Source: Zoroaster sp. YZ-2022 (lineage: Eukaryota > Echinodermata > Asteroidea > Forcipulatida > Zoroasteridae). From it: a DNA stretch of 64,000 nt. The first letter of the stretch is position 1. Each line of letters begins with the position of its first letter. Of the stretch, positions 1 to 10,363 are shown piece by piece. The stretch lies in NCBI GenBank assembly GCA_029582265.1, contig CM055823.1, forward strand, positions 20,890,827-20,954,826, written 5' to 3'. A program made the position numbers and the translations under genes. The notes beneath the pieces were generated by a model, which ran no database searches, was not told the DNA's origin, and was given only the letters and a program-made list of their open reading frames with translations.

Positions 1-952
1 GTTGAGTGTTAACGTTGTAGGCCTATGTACGCCGGCGCCCTTGGATCAGTACAGTAGGCCAAACGTACGTTACTTATGTTACTAAAATTAAAGTTAAGAT
101 TCGTAGCTTTGCCTTTGGATCAAGGACATTAATATTCACCGTACTTTGCTGGCCGGCTGCGCCAGGTACAATTCAAAATAACCCAACTGAAAGACAGTTG
201 CAAAAATGCTAATCTTCACACTTCAAATTAAAACATTAACAATATCCTTGTCGGCCGCGTAGCGTTGTCGTGATCGTATACGTGTGTGTGCATCCGATTT
301 CTTCTGGTTTCCCGCTATGCGGCAAGGTCATGCAACAAGGTCATTTATAGCGACCAATGAGCTTCAAGCAATCACTTGAATAGCCAATCAAGTTGCGTGA
401 AAGTTACCTGTATTTTATAGTTTATGGGAGACACCGTCTGCTATAAATTAGTGCGGGACTTACATACAACCACGGGCGTTAATCCCGGGGGATGGGGGAG
501 GGGGATATCTCCTCACTTTGTGGACCGGGGGAGGGGTAATGGTTCATAGGATCATCCCCCCAGAATTTTCCATGCGTTGAAAAAATATATATAATAAAAA
601 TACACATGTAATGGCTGTACTGTAGCCACAAGATTCTGCATAGTTATCGACTGCAGAACTTCAAGCTATACCGTGCACCCATATTTCAAAATCACGGATT
701 TACGTCAGTGAAAATAACTATAATATATGCATGCTACAATGTACTGTTCATGTTTATGTATCTAACGTTATATTCTGTAATTAAAAAACGGTTATTTTGT
801 TTATACGAATCTTGTCAACACGGCAAACAAAATCCAAGAAAAATAGCCGATCAATACACTGTTGGCAATTGTTGTTTTATGTTTACAGTAATAAAGATGA
901 CACCCAAACGGACAAAGAAAGAAACAATAAATATTTAAACAAACCAAATTTC
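1..952. other. No gene recognised
   Basis: I see no supported exon, RNA gene or complete transposon here. The stretch is AT-rich, with a G-rich patch near 480-535. Short open frames around 708-985 have no splice context or recognisable motif and were left out. Confidence 0.5.
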
Positions 953-1072
953 CCCATTCTCCTGAAGACGATCAGAGCATACTGATCGAAACGTCGAGTT
1001 GTAACCTCCAGTTCTTTTCATAACTAATTACTACTCAATTGAGAATTTCACATGTTGTCGCCGCAATTAGTC
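953..1072 (+). repeat. Solo 3' tail of a Penelope-like element
   Basis: This matches the 3' terminus of the Penelope element that ends near 21330. It has CTGAAGA, then a 6-bp hairpin GATCAG/CTGATC, then GAAACGTCGAG, followed by the conserved tail through CCGCAATTAGTCTT. No coding sequence accompanies it, so it is a severely 5'-truncated or solo copy. Related tails occur at 11970, 29685, 30043, 42137 and 58380. Confidence 0.75.
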
Positions 1073-1766
1073 TTTAATTATTCCCTTTCACCATGCAAAA
1101 TATTAAACTTTTCCCTTTTTTCATGAATTATTAGCTTATCATTATCTTTTTACCGCATGAAAAATTCTTAGGTGGGGTGAGGTGATGATATATGGACCAT
1201 CCCCCAAAAAAGTGGAGGGGTGTGATACCCCCCTGCATTCCCACTGGATTTACGCCCGTGGCCTAATATCTCGTATCATGCATACACGTCACATAGACGA
1301 CATGATCGACTGGAAACTTGTCATTGTCATTAAGAAAAAAGGCATATACCTTTAATATGGCTATTATTCAGTGGCTCCTAAAAGCTGAGGGGGTGAAGGC
1401 GAAGCTTAAATTTTAGGCGGTGGGAAACTAATTTTTAATGGAAATTAACGTACTCTTATATATTGTTGAATGGCAATTCTGGTATTTTGGGATCAAATCC
1501 ATAGATAATAATAATGACTAGGCCAAGATGCAAAGCGTGCGTATTTTTTTCTGTAATGGTCTTGTGGTGACTGTCCCTTTAATTTCAACCACTTTAGTAA
1601 ATACAAACATTGTGTCATGTGACTTTGTGGGCTAATCAACGCCGGCACATAACGTGGCGGATAGCCTGCACATAATTATTGATTTTGATATGTATTTCCG
1701 TTGGTGCGACAACACAATGTGCGCGGCCGGCGGGGAATAATATGCATATCTTATTATCTATAGATA

Positions 1767-2120
1767 TTAATAATAATAATAATAATGTGGACTTATATAG
1801 CGCACGTATCCACCAAACTGGAGCTCAAGGCGCATTATATTATTACCCCTGCTCATCAGGCTCATAAATCATTCCTGAAACCATCCCAGCTCCCTGGGGA
1901 GTATCAGCTCAATTGCTGCCATTACAGCGCATAGGGCTAATCAAACACAACAACCAACTCTGTCCTCACAGGTACCCATTTACCACTGGGTGGAGAGAAG
2001 CAAATAATTATGGTAAAGTGTCTTGCTCAAGGACACAAGCACCACGGTCGCGGTTGGGATTCGAACCCACATTCTGACGACTCGGCCATCAGAACACAAA
2101 TCCGATGACCATGGCACTCC
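1767..2120 (-). repeat. tRNA-derived SINE, near full length, minus strand
   Basis: Read on the minus strand it starts with a tRNA-like head (B-box GGTTCGAATCCCA-like at about 2050), continues through a conserved body (TCCTTGAGCAAGACACTTTACC, CCAGGGAGCTGGGATGGTTT-type segments) and ends in a GCGCCTTGAGC...GTGCGCTATATAAG tail followed by (TTA)n. The same family occurs at 42958, 54076, 54266, 56072 and 59419. Confidence 0.8.
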
Positions 2121-2357
2121 ATACAGTCTCTCTTATCTCTTACAGTCTCTTGCTGTGCGTGCGTACATCGTCTTTTACAAGGAAAGTATTGTCATTAAAT
2201 ATCTGTGGATATGTAAACATTTTCATGTGACCAAAACCTTATTACCGTTCCTCCTCCAAATACCGTTCCTCCTCCAAAGACTGACCGTAAACCGACCGTT
2301 AACCGCACAGTGCCGGAGACACGGAGACACGCTAGGTTAATTGACACCTATAGAGTA

Positions 2358-2868
2358 GAATGTCGTATCCGACCGCCACTTTTTCTCATTCAATATAACC
2401 AATAATGTAATCTTACATATTTATGATGATGGACATATACTTCAAATTACTTCAAATTATTCCAGGATATTTATTTTATGAAAAATCAGGCATTTTTGGT
2501 ATACGATGACTTCCTCAGTCATGTCAGTTTGATCTTGTCAACTCCCCTATTAGTGACCAACACGGTCATTGTACGTACATGTGCGTACGTACATGTACGT
2601 ACAATGACCGTGTTGTACGTACATTGTACGTACAACACGGTCATTGTACGTACATGTGCAGTGGCAACCATAATAGAATCTTTATATTTTCTGAAGGGGA
2701 TGATTTTTTAGAAGGGAAATAAAGCCCGAAAAGCATCATAAAAGTGGATTTTAAAGATAGTTTCTGCTTTCTGTACCCCAAAAATCGATAGAATCACTTT
2801 TTAACTGGTTAGTGGTTGCAAAATAATTCCAAACACCCCTTAAAAAGTGGCGGTCGGATACGACATTC
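2358..2868. mobile_element. 511-bp MITE with perfect 27-bp terminal inverted repeats and internal palindromes
   Basis: Positions 2358-2384 and 2842-2868 are exact reverse complements over 27 bp, beginning GAATGTCGTATCCGACCGCC. Inside, a 23-bp block at 2559-2581 is repeated inverted at 2592-2614 and direct again at 2634-2656. It is built largely of GTACGTAC steps and can form a cruciform. No coding capacity and no clear target-site duplication is seen, so the superfamily is not assigned. Confidence 0.8.
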
Positions 2869-4380
2869 CTTCCGTATTGATATTTGGTATCAACCAAGGA
2901 CCTCCTTTTGTTCTGCTCTTTTGTTCCGACAACAATGATCATATTGATCTCCATATTATGATAGCAACTGAGGAAGTGTGGTCCCTTTTTGTTATAAGTC
3001 CTCGGTTTGAATATGAAACATGTACTCTACTTTTACACATATATACGGGTGATTACATTTTTGCTTAATTGTCTTTTCTCAGGGGGTAGTGACGTGGTTA
3101 GGGGTATATAGGGGCTTCGCCTGGGGAAACTGGGAGGGCAAAGAAATTAACTGAAGCAAATGTTCCCCTTGCCCAGGCGGCGCGCCGCCACTGGCTATAT
3201 TGGCTTATATGGTGATTCAGGTTTTTAGGGGATTAACAAAAAACAATTATTACGTTATTTCCATTTATTGGGGCGACTGAGGGCGCGCTTTACGGTCGCC
3301 GTACGCCGATATCACGGAGTGTGTGTGATTAGGAAAACAAATAGTCCAAACAATTTGCCGAACAGGTAGGATATTCTCTGATTTCTTAAATTGCTGTATT
3401 TGAGTACGATTTAACCTATAATTTAGTGCCGCGCATGGCTATTGTTTTTTTTGTGTGTGAAGCGGCTGGGACTTTTGGCGCGTCAAATGGGGAAGCAGTT
3501 CTAGTGTAGACAACTACTGTAAATTTGAAGATTTTACATATATGATTTTATAATCATTTTCGCATTGGCTGGTAAGTAGATCACACAAACGATATTATCA
3601 GGCGCGGATCCAGGGGGGGGGGCCGCGGGGGCACGTGCCCCCCGGGTAAATTGAGTAAAACAAAAAGGAAAAACACAAAAAAAAGAGGGGGAGGTCAGAG
3701 AAAAGGAGGAGTAGCCTAAAAAAAATACCGGCGACAATATTAAACATCTGCTGTGTCTACTTTTGGCATAAAATAAATACTGAAAAATGCAACAAGAAAA
3801 AAAAGTTACCGGTATCAATCATGCCATGGAACTGAAACCCTCTTTTGAGAGAAAACCGAAGTATTTCCCGGAGCTCAGGGATTTCAACTCTCTCCATCTC
3901 AACATCTAATCCTCTTGGGGAAGTTTATTACTGGTTAAATGGCCACAGCCAGCAGGAAACAATTGATCACTTGACTGAATGATTTGCTAGTTTTGCCAAA
4001 ATCCTTTTTGAGTGGCCTAAACGCACACATTCTTTTCAATTAATAAAATATCCAGTGCCATCATGTCCAGTAATGAAACCATGTATTATTTTTTTGATCG
4101 TTGAAATTGGTGCCACAAACAAATAGACCTTGGCTTTTAAAAGAGAAAATCGTTTCATCATGATAAAGTTGTATTATTACCCCAAAACCACGAACGTTCT
4201 TTGACCAAAGTACATCACGTAGTATACTTCGTTTGAGCAGCTTAATTATCTGGGCTCCTTGCCAAAATTTCTTTGCAGTGAATATAGCCTTGAATGCAAG
4301 GCTGTGATGCATCTCAACAAAATTATGGTCGTATTATCTCTCCGTTAGTTACTAGTTAGTAAGTTTTGTTCATAGGCCTG
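2869..4380. other. No gene recognised; repeat scraps
   Basis: No supported exon. A G-run after GGCGCGGATCCAGG at 3601 resembles the end of a dispersed DNA transposon; its reverse complement recurs at 10536-10551. The open frame at 4061-4312 on the minus strand has no recognisable features. Confidence 0.45.
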
Positions 4381-4394
4381 CTTCAAACGTCGAA

Positions 4395-4481
4395 CTTTTG
4401 CCGTATCTAATTCAAATAATGACCCAAACATTTACATTACATGTAATAAGGAGAAACTGCTGGAACAGTTCAACAATGAGT
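4395..4481 (+). pseudogene. Probable N-terminal Tigger/pogo transposase scrap
   Basis: One plus-strand frame ends with NKEKLLEQFNNES just before the foldback boundary. This resembles the end of the pipsqueak-type helix-turn-helix of Tigger transposases, which is normally followed directly by the CENP-B-type domain. That second domain lies at 7206-7414, on the far side of the foldback, so the two may be halves of one split copy. The match is short and therefore tentative. Confidence 0.35.
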
Positions 4482-4852
4482 CTTAGTAGTGTTCATGCGT
4501 TTTGCACGTACGTACGACTGTCATTAAGGTCTTGGCCAATGAAAAGCTCTGCTTTGCTGACTCCGCCCCAAGCTCCAACCCCCTCCGACCGTCGACGTCT
4601 ATAGAATTTCACAATGAGTCCCGTCTGCCATTGTTCGATTTCTTTCACTCCGTTCATTTGCAACGAAGGTCGTCAAGAAGACAATACCAACTTCATTGAG
4701 TTGTCTGCGGCTCAGAGGTTAGGACTCTTTCTGGTGATGGTGGCGTCATATTTTTTTTGCTTGCCACACACGTTTTCCTGTCTTGTTGTTGTTTTTTCTT
4801 TTTCTTGGGAGAGTTGGATCGGATTGGATTAATTGAATTGATTCTTTCTCGG

Positions 4853-4931
4853 GCAGGGGGTGGTGGGGTGGTGGGGTGGTGGGGTGGTGGGGTGGTGGGG
4901 TGGTGGGGTGGTGGGGTGGTGGGGTGGTGGG
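4853..4931 (+). repeat. Minisatellite of GGTGGTGGG-type 10-bp units
   Basis: A run of near-identical units (GGTGGGGTGGT) in the left arm of the foldback. It is absent from the right arm, so it arose after the inversion. It produces a spurious Pro/His/Thr-rich frame on the minus strand. Confidence 0.85.
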
Positions 4932-4994
4932 AATGACCGGCTTGGGGCTGCTGGCTCGGTCCGTTGACAGCGGCCAGCCCCCAAGCCGGTCATT
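4932..4994. repeat. Long GC-rich hairpin
   Basis: TGACCGGCTTGGGG on the left and CCCCCAAGCCGGTCA on the right form an inverted repeat of about 20 bp around a roughly 16-nt loop, directly beside the G-rich minisatellite. Confidence 0.8.
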
Positions 4995-5212
4995 ATCAGG
5001 CAGTGAAGACCGGGTCCTCACAATGTTATTCCCTTATTATTATTACCTATAATTATTATTACTGTGCCATCCCAGAAAGGATCAACAATTTTGTTTGTAA
5101 TTATTGGTATATTCCTGTTTATGTGTATCTATCTGTGTGGAACCTTGATTTTTTTCCTGAAAATAAAAATGAATTATAATTAAACAGTTGTAATAAAAAA
5201 GTCAGATAGAAA

Positions 5213-5503
5213 TCACAAACATTTGCGTGGTAGCCTATACCTGCCAATATCCCGATTAATCATTTCCCGTACTCTTCTCCTTAACTGGACCTCGTTTCTT
5301 CTAAGGTAATGCTGCACAATGTCTTCTTCTGGGTTGGAGTTTTGGATAACGTAATTCACAACCAGGCCCCATTGGTTTCCATGGGCTCTGTATCCCTCTA
5401 ATATCAGACGTCGCTCTTCATTATTTACAGGTAATCGGATTTGTCTGTGGGCCATGGCGAAATGTGTTGGTCTCACAGACGTAGACGTAGACAGGTGTGA
5501 CAC
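5213..5503 (-). CDS. Short Myb/SANT-like ORF in foldback left arm
   Basis: The frame encodes 96 residues; an internal Met at residue 17 (MAHRQIRLPVNNEERR) is the likelier start because the upstream part is a Ser/Thr-rich leader. The spacing EERRLILEGYRAHGNQWGLV, followed by VQHYLRRN, resembles one Myb/SANT repeat, although the first conserved Trp is missing. The C-terminus is basic (VREMINRDIGRYRLPRK), which would suit DNA binding. The right-arm copy at 5978-6260 keeps the leader but is frameshifted. I infer a transposon-encoded DNA-binding accessory protein or its relic, not a host gene. Expression is unknown. Confidence 0.4.
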   Translation of the reverse strand: MSHLSTSTSVRPTHFAMAHRQIRLPVNNEERRLILEGYRAHGNQWGLVVNYVIQNSNPEEDIVQHYLRRNEVQLRRRVREMINRDIGRYRLPRKCL

Positions 5504-5582
5504 CGTCCACTAACCTAGATGAGAGCAATTTGCATTGACGCATCTACATAATGATTATGTAAACTGAAAGACGTACCTAAAG

Positions 5583-5962
5583 GTTGTGAGTCCTTTACTT
5601 TACATTTGTATAGACGACGTACCATTTGAAAAGACTCCCGATCCTTTAGGTACGTCTTTTATATTACCTTTGTATAGACGACTTACCATTTGAAAAGACT
5701 CCCGATCCTTTAGGTACGTCTTTTATATTACCTTTGTATAGACGACTTACCATTTGAAAAGACTCCCGATCCTTTAGGTACGTCTTTTATATTACCTTTG
5801 TATAGACGACTTACCATTTGAAAAGACTCCCGATCCTTTAGGTACGTCTTTTATATTACCTTTGTATAGACGACTTACCATTTGAAAAGACTCCCGATCC
5901 TTTAGGTACGTCTTTTATATTACATTTGTATAGACGACGTATCATTTGAAAATACTCCCGAT
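5583..5962 (+). repeat. 64-bp tandem array at the foldback centre
   Basis: About 5.5 copies of a 64-bp unit containing TAGACGACTTACCATTTGAA and ACTCCCGATCCTTTAGGTAC; ATCCTTTAGG recurs at 5641, 5705, 5769, 5833 and 5897. The last copy carries changes (GTATCATTTGAAAATACTCC). The array occupies the loop of the palindrome. Confidence 0.9.
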
Positions 5963-5977
5963 CCTAGATTAGCGGAA

Positions 5978-6260
5978 GTGTCACACCTGTCTACGTCTAC
6001 GTCTGTGAGACCAACACATTTCATCATGGCCCACAAACAAGTCCGATTACCTGTGAATAATGATCAGAGCGACGTCAGGGATACAGAGCCCATGGAAACC
6101 AATGGGGTCTGGCTGTGGATTACTTTATTCAAAACTCCAACCCAGAAGAAGACATCGTTCAGCATTATCTCAGAAGAAACGCGATCAAGTTAAGGAGAAG
6201 AGTACGATAAATAATTAATCGGGATATTGGCAGGTATAGGCTACCACGAAAATGCTTTTG
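5978..6260 (+). pseudogene. Frameshifted right-arm copy of the Myb-like ORF
   Basis: It begins with the same leader as the left-arm ORF (MSHLSTSTSVRPTHF) and reads MAHKQVRLPVNN, then departs because of a small deletion near GATCAGAGCGACGTC. The nucleotide similarity continues to the shared stop region (GGCAGGTATAGGCTACCACG), showing that this was the same gene. Confidence 0.6.
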
Positions 6261-7205
6261 ATTGTTATCTGACTTTTTTATTACAGGCTGTTTAAATATA
6301 ATTTATTTTTATTTTCAGAAAAAAATTCAAGGTTCCACATACATAGATACACGTAAACGGGAATTTACAAATAATTACAAACAAAATAATTGATCCTTTC
6401 TGGGATGGCATCGTACTAATAATTACACTGATAGCAATTAGACAAAACTGCGTCTAATAATAGCAGATAAAAATATACATCATACCAAATTCATTATGAC
6501 TATGAGGACTGGCCGACTGGAAGAAGAGAATAGAATAAGAATAAGACGTAGGCCTACGGAATAGACAACAAGTAATCGTGCTATTATAATTATATTTAAA
6601 TAAACTTAGGCCTACCCGCAGGGTACCGAACATGCGTACGCACCCCAAATTCCCACAATATTCGAAGTTCAGATTCATTTTTTAAAACGAAAATCGAAAA
6701 ATAAATATTGAAAAAGCCGCCACTTAAAATCCCACCAGTTTCAATATAGGCTATATTTCAAACTTTTCTACCCCCTTCTGTACGGGTATGCATGAATATT
6801 ATTAACAAAATGTTTAAATTGTAAGTGCCAAGATGTACATTTTATCTTATCTTTCATGGTTCTTAGTAATGTGGGAGGCTTGGAAGGGACGGAAACCACA
6901 AGATTTGTACCTTATGGGAACTGTTGCAAAAACGCCCCTCGGATCCGTCACTGATACATAATAGTTCTTAGTGTCAGATCAGACAACCATTGAAGTACTT
7001 AGGCAGTGTGTTGTTAATCTCCATTGTTGCAAATCCACGAGTGAAATGAAATTGAACAATCGGCTACCGGACTCATTGTGAAATTCTATAGACATCGACG
7101 GTTGGAGGGGGTTGGAGCTTGGGACGGAGTCAGCAAAGCAGAGCTTTTCATTGGCCAAGACCTTAATGACAGTCGTACGTACGTGCAAAACGCATGAACA
7201 CTATT

Positions 7206-7414
7206 CAGCAGGTCGGAAACGCATGAGAAAGGTGGCTTTTCCCGATGTTGAAGAGGCTGCTTTGACCTGGTTCAAAGCTGTACGGGCCGAAAACATTCCG
7301 ATTTCGGGTCCAATTCTTCAAGAAAAGGCCAGGTCTTTGGCAAAGAAGTTAGGACATCTAGACTTCAGCTGCAGTGATGGGTGGCTTGACCGTTTCAAAA
7401 CACGCCAAGGCTAA
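7206..7414 (+). pseudogene. Tigger/pogo transposase fragment, CENP-B-type DNA-binding domain
   Basis: The frame reads GRKRMRKVAFPDVEEAALTW, then ENIPISGPILQEKA and SDGWLDRFKTRQG before a stop. These are the hallmarks of the CENP-B-type helix-turn-helix (HTH_Tnp_Tc5) of Tigger/pogo transposases: a basic lead-in, PDVEEALxxWF, PISGPxLxEKA and GWLxRFKxR. The DDE catalytic domain is absent because only about 400 bp separate this domain from the element's right end. It is a non-functional remnant, interrupted upstream by the foldback. Assignment to the family is confident; age and parent copy are not determined. Confidence 0.8.
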
Positions 7415-7734
7415 CGTCAACGCGGTGCTGGAAATGCGCTCAATCCTTTTTTTTTTTTTAGCTCTGTTGCGTAGCCAAATCTCACACCAATGAGTTGTAT
7501 AAGGTAGGTCATCATTGATTTCGAAAGCGTTAACAATAATTTTATATTTTTTGGAAAACTTTAAAAACAAAAATCATGCCATTTGAAACAAATTAATAAA
7601 TATGTAAGACGTTTATAATTTTTTTTTAAATGTTGCATCTTGTGTGCTTAATTCCCCGTGCTACAATAGGTTACTTTGCGGGCGTACGGTAATTTATGCA
7701 CGCAAGTGGGGGGGGGGGGGGTAAAATGGCGACC

Positions 7735-7812
7735 TCGGCTAACTCGAACCTCCGCATAAGTCGAAGTTTGAGTTCATTCCCCTGAGATTTGACTTATCGA
7801 GATTTGACTGTA
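7735..7812 (+). repeat. Right terminal inverted repeat of the Tigger relic
   Basis: The sequence runs inward from a terminal GACTTATCGAGATTTGACTG followed by TA, matching the Tigger/pogo rule of termini beginning CAGT (reverse complement) next to a TA duplication. No matching left terminus was found. Just outside, 7811-7848 is an imperfect inverted copy of 4381-4418. Confidence 0.65.
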
Positions 7813-7848
7813 TTTGAATTAGACACGGCAGAAAGTCGACGTTTAAAG

Positions 7849-8839
7849 CAACTGACTTCTGCCGTAAGTTCGACAGGCAGGTCTTGCCGCTCTGAACGCC
7901 AGCTCGTCTCTGGACTCTTTCAAGCGAAGATATGTTTTTGGTGATATGGGGTTTCCAAGCAGTGCTCCCATATCAAAGATGTGGTCTAACCAGTGTGAAG
8001 TATAATTTCTCTTCGATGGACTTTCAGGCCAGTCTCAGTTAGCCCTTAGCAATCTTCTGAGGAACTGATTTATTTATTTTAGTCAACCCATTCTTAAAGA
8101 CAATTTTCCTCCACGAATTTAGTTAATGGAGATGACTTCATAAAGTTTAACACAGCCTCATTATGGCAATTAATTGATTGCAGTTTCTTTTATATTATAT
8201 TTGATTTTCCACAGAAGCTTCGGTAATAAAAATATCCAACGATGTGTCTCATAAAAGGTTGATAAAAAATTATTAAAAATTAAGGGTGCAGAGTAACAAA
8301 TAAAGCCACCATCCAAGGTGAACAGCGCCTTCAGTTTGGTGTACTGTCATTATTGAGAAAAGTGGATTTTTTGTATCAATTTCCAATGATGATTATAGTG
8401 ACTTTTTTCAAATACTTCCCAAAATTAGTTAGTCTACATTTCGTTTGCAATCGGTAGTCTATGATCGGGTGCAAAGCAAGCTAGTCTGGTTTCTTGACCC
8501 AATTCCTCCACGTCTACAAATTGTTCCGTTTCATCTGAAGAAGGGTCGGGGTACCGTGTGGAAATTACAATCGCCGATGTCAATTTACTGTCGGATTCTA
8601 CGCCAGTACGCATAGGCCTGCGAAGTACGATGAGTCTTGCAGCTGATGGTTTTAACACAGGGCAAGGAACAGTATGAAATCAAGCCCTTTTCTTGAAAAT
8701 TTCAACTGGACTGAATTCCGGATAAATTAAAACTGAAGTCAAAAACTGCAAATTAAATGCCAAAAATCGGGGAGGGAGAAACTTATATTGTTGTAGTCAT
8801 GACATTGCTAAAAATAATAGCTAAAAATAATGGCTAAAA

Positions 8840-8840
<1 letters not shown>
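7849..8840. other. No certain gene; one protein-like minus-strand frame
   Basis: The minus frame 8434-8658 (containing RRPMRTGVESDSKLTSAIV and PDPSSDETEQFVDVEELGQE) has protein-like composition and ends in a TAG. A possible acceptor (ACCATCAG) sits just inside its upstream limit, so it could be a terminal exon, but no partner exon or family is recognised. The rest of the stretch shows nothing. Confidence 0.25.

Positions 8841-8912
<72 letters not shown>
8841..8912. repeat. (AT)n microsatellite
   Basis: Uninterrupted AT dinucleotides immediately upstream of the RTE insertion. Confidence 0.95.
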
Positions 8913-8914
<2 letters not shown>

Positions 8915-8929
8915 TCCATATAATCTTGA

Positions 8930-10237
8930 AAAAAGGCAGGAGCACAGGAGTGCACACAGTTTAGGACTATCAGTCTCATGAGTCATATCACTAAAATATT
9001 GTTGAAAGTAATACAACAAAGGATCTCGGATGCAGTAAACGGAGAAATAAGCCCTCAACAGAGTGGATTCAGGCCAGGAGTTGGAACCAGGGAAGGGATA
9101 CTTAACCTGAGGATAATTTGCGAGAGAGCACTAGCAGTACGTAAATCAGTCTATGCTTGTTTCATTGATTACAGCAAGGCATTTGATTGTGTCAAGCACA
9201 CACAGATGATGGAAGCACTAAGGGAAATTGGTATTGTAGGCAGGGATCTTCATTTTATAGCTAAACTGTACTGGAACCAAACAGGAGCGGTTAGAACTGA
9301 AAATGGGATATCTAAATCTTCATTTGAAATAAGAAGAGGAGTACGGCAAGGATGTGTTCTCTCTCCGTGTCTTTTTAACCTCTACGTGGAAAGAATTTTC
9401 AGGGAGATACAGGATTTGAAGGGTTTAAACGTTGGAGGTATCAACATTAATAATCTCAGATACGCCGATGACACGGTTCTATTTGCCGAGTCTGAGGAAG
9501 ATCTACAACATCTAATAAATGCAGTAAACAGAGAAGGAGAGAAATATGGAATGATAGTAAACTCCACTAAGACGAAGGTAATGGTAATCAGTGCAGGGCA
9601 GCCAGAGAAGATTCAGATTGTGTTGAACGGCGTGCAGCTTGAGCAAGTGGAAAGTTTTGTGTATTTGGGTCACCTTATAAATGGAGACGGAAAATGTGAG
9701 AAGGAGATAAGAAGAAGGATAGAAATAGCAAGGGGAGCATTTGAGAGTTTAGAAAAATTATTCACATCCAGAAAACTGAGTTTGGTTACCAGGAGACGTC
9801 TATCACAATGCTATGTGTGGTCGACTCTCTTATATGGATCAGAAGCATGGACAATCAGTGACAAAATGACAAAAAAGTTGTCAGCATTTGAAATGTGGAC
9901 CTACAGAAGGATGCTAAAAATCACATGGAAAGACAAAGTGAGGAATGTTGAAGTGCTGAGAAGGGTAGGAGCAGAGAGGAAATTGGTGAATGTTGTTAAA
10001 AGAAGGAAGCTGCAATTTTTTGGTCACCTTGTGAGGAAAGATGGGTTTCAACGGTTGCTCCTTGATGGCAGATTGGATAGTAAAAGGGGAGTTGGAAGGC
10101 CAAGAGACTCGTGGTCGGGAGATATTAGAGAGTGGTGCAGAACGACGTATGGTGGATGTGTCCGGATGGCACAACACAGAGGGAGGTGGAGGTCCATGAC
10201 AGCCAATCTGCTAGGAGCAGAGGACACCCATAGATAG
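8930..10237 (+). CDS. RTE-like reverse transcriptase, N-terminally truncated
   Basis: An uninterrupted frame of about 435 codons that lacks a native start; coding similarity begins before the first Met (AQECTQFRTISLMSH). RT motifs in order: QQSGFRPGVGTREG; CFIDYSKAFDCVKH (first catalytic Asp, near 9160); RRGVRQGCVLSPCLFNLY; LRYADDTVLFAES (catalytic Asp pair near 9465); then VNSTKTKVMVIS and YLGHLINGDG. The C-terminal region contains the RRMLKITWKD and GHLVRKDG motifs usual in this group. The apurinic endonuclease domain is absent. The frame has no internal stops, but without the 5' part this copy cannot mobilise itself. Family assignment as non-LTR RT is certain; the RTE clade is strongly suggested. 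Confidence 0.88.
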   Translation, partial: KKAGAQECTQFRTISLMSHITKILLKVIQQRISDAVNGEISPQQSGFRPGVGTREGILNLRIICERALAVRKSVYACFIDYSKAFDCVKHTQMMEALREIGIVGRDLHFIAKLYWNQTGAVRTENGISKSSFEIRRGVRQGCVLSPCLFNLYVERIFREIQDLKGLNVGGININNLRYADDTVLFAESEEDLQHLINAVNREGEKYGMIVNSTKTKVMVISAGQPEKIQIVLNGVQLEQVESFVYLGHLINGDGKCEKEIRRRIEIARGAFESLEKLFTSRKLSLVTRRRLSQCYVWSTLLYGSEAWTISDKMTKKLSAFEMWTYRRMLKITWKDKVRNVEVLRRVGAERKLVNVVKRRKLQFFGHLVRKDGFQRLLLDGRLDSKRGVGRPRDSWSGDIREWCRTTYGGCVRMAQHRGRWRSMTANLLGAEDTHR

Positions 10238-10245
10238 ATAGATAG
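8933..10245 (+). mobile_element. 5'-truncated RTE-type LINE with target-site duplication
   Basis: The insertion is bounded by the direct repeat AATCTTGAAAA at 8922-8932 and 10246-10256. It keeps the reverse transcriptase to the C-terminus and ends in a short (ATAG)n tail. The stop codon lies inside the tail, as expected for RTE-like elements with minimal 3' UTRs. The endonuclease half is missing, the usual result of incomplete reverse transcription. The short clean duplication and open frame suggest a fairly recent insertion. Confidence 0.85.
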
Positions 10246-10363
10246 AATCTTGAAAACTTTTTCAAAAAAAGTCAGGTGAAACTGGCCAGGAATCGCCTCA
10301 GATTGCACCACAGAGCATCCAGAATCCAAAATTTTCTGGGGCCCTTAAGCAGGCCCCGCTCGC

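Larger units (their letters stand above)
4482..7205. mobile_element. 2.7-kb foldback element carrying a Myb-like ORF in both arms
   Basis: The outer arms 4487-4665 and 7025-7203 are inverted copies, sharing GTGTTCATGCGTTTTGCACG and CTCCAACCCCCTCC. The inner arms, about 5067-5522 and 5963-6412, are also inverted copies and each contains a version of the same short ORF. The centre is a 64-bp tandem array. A Myb-like ORF would fit a PIF/Harbinger element, whose second protein is Myb-like, but no DDE transposase is present and the flanking triplets (TTA left, TTC right) only nearly match. Superfamily is inference. Confidence 0.6.

Noticed and set aside
4061..4312. 83-codon minus-strand frame
   Set aside because: No splice signals, no recognisable motif and no partner exon.
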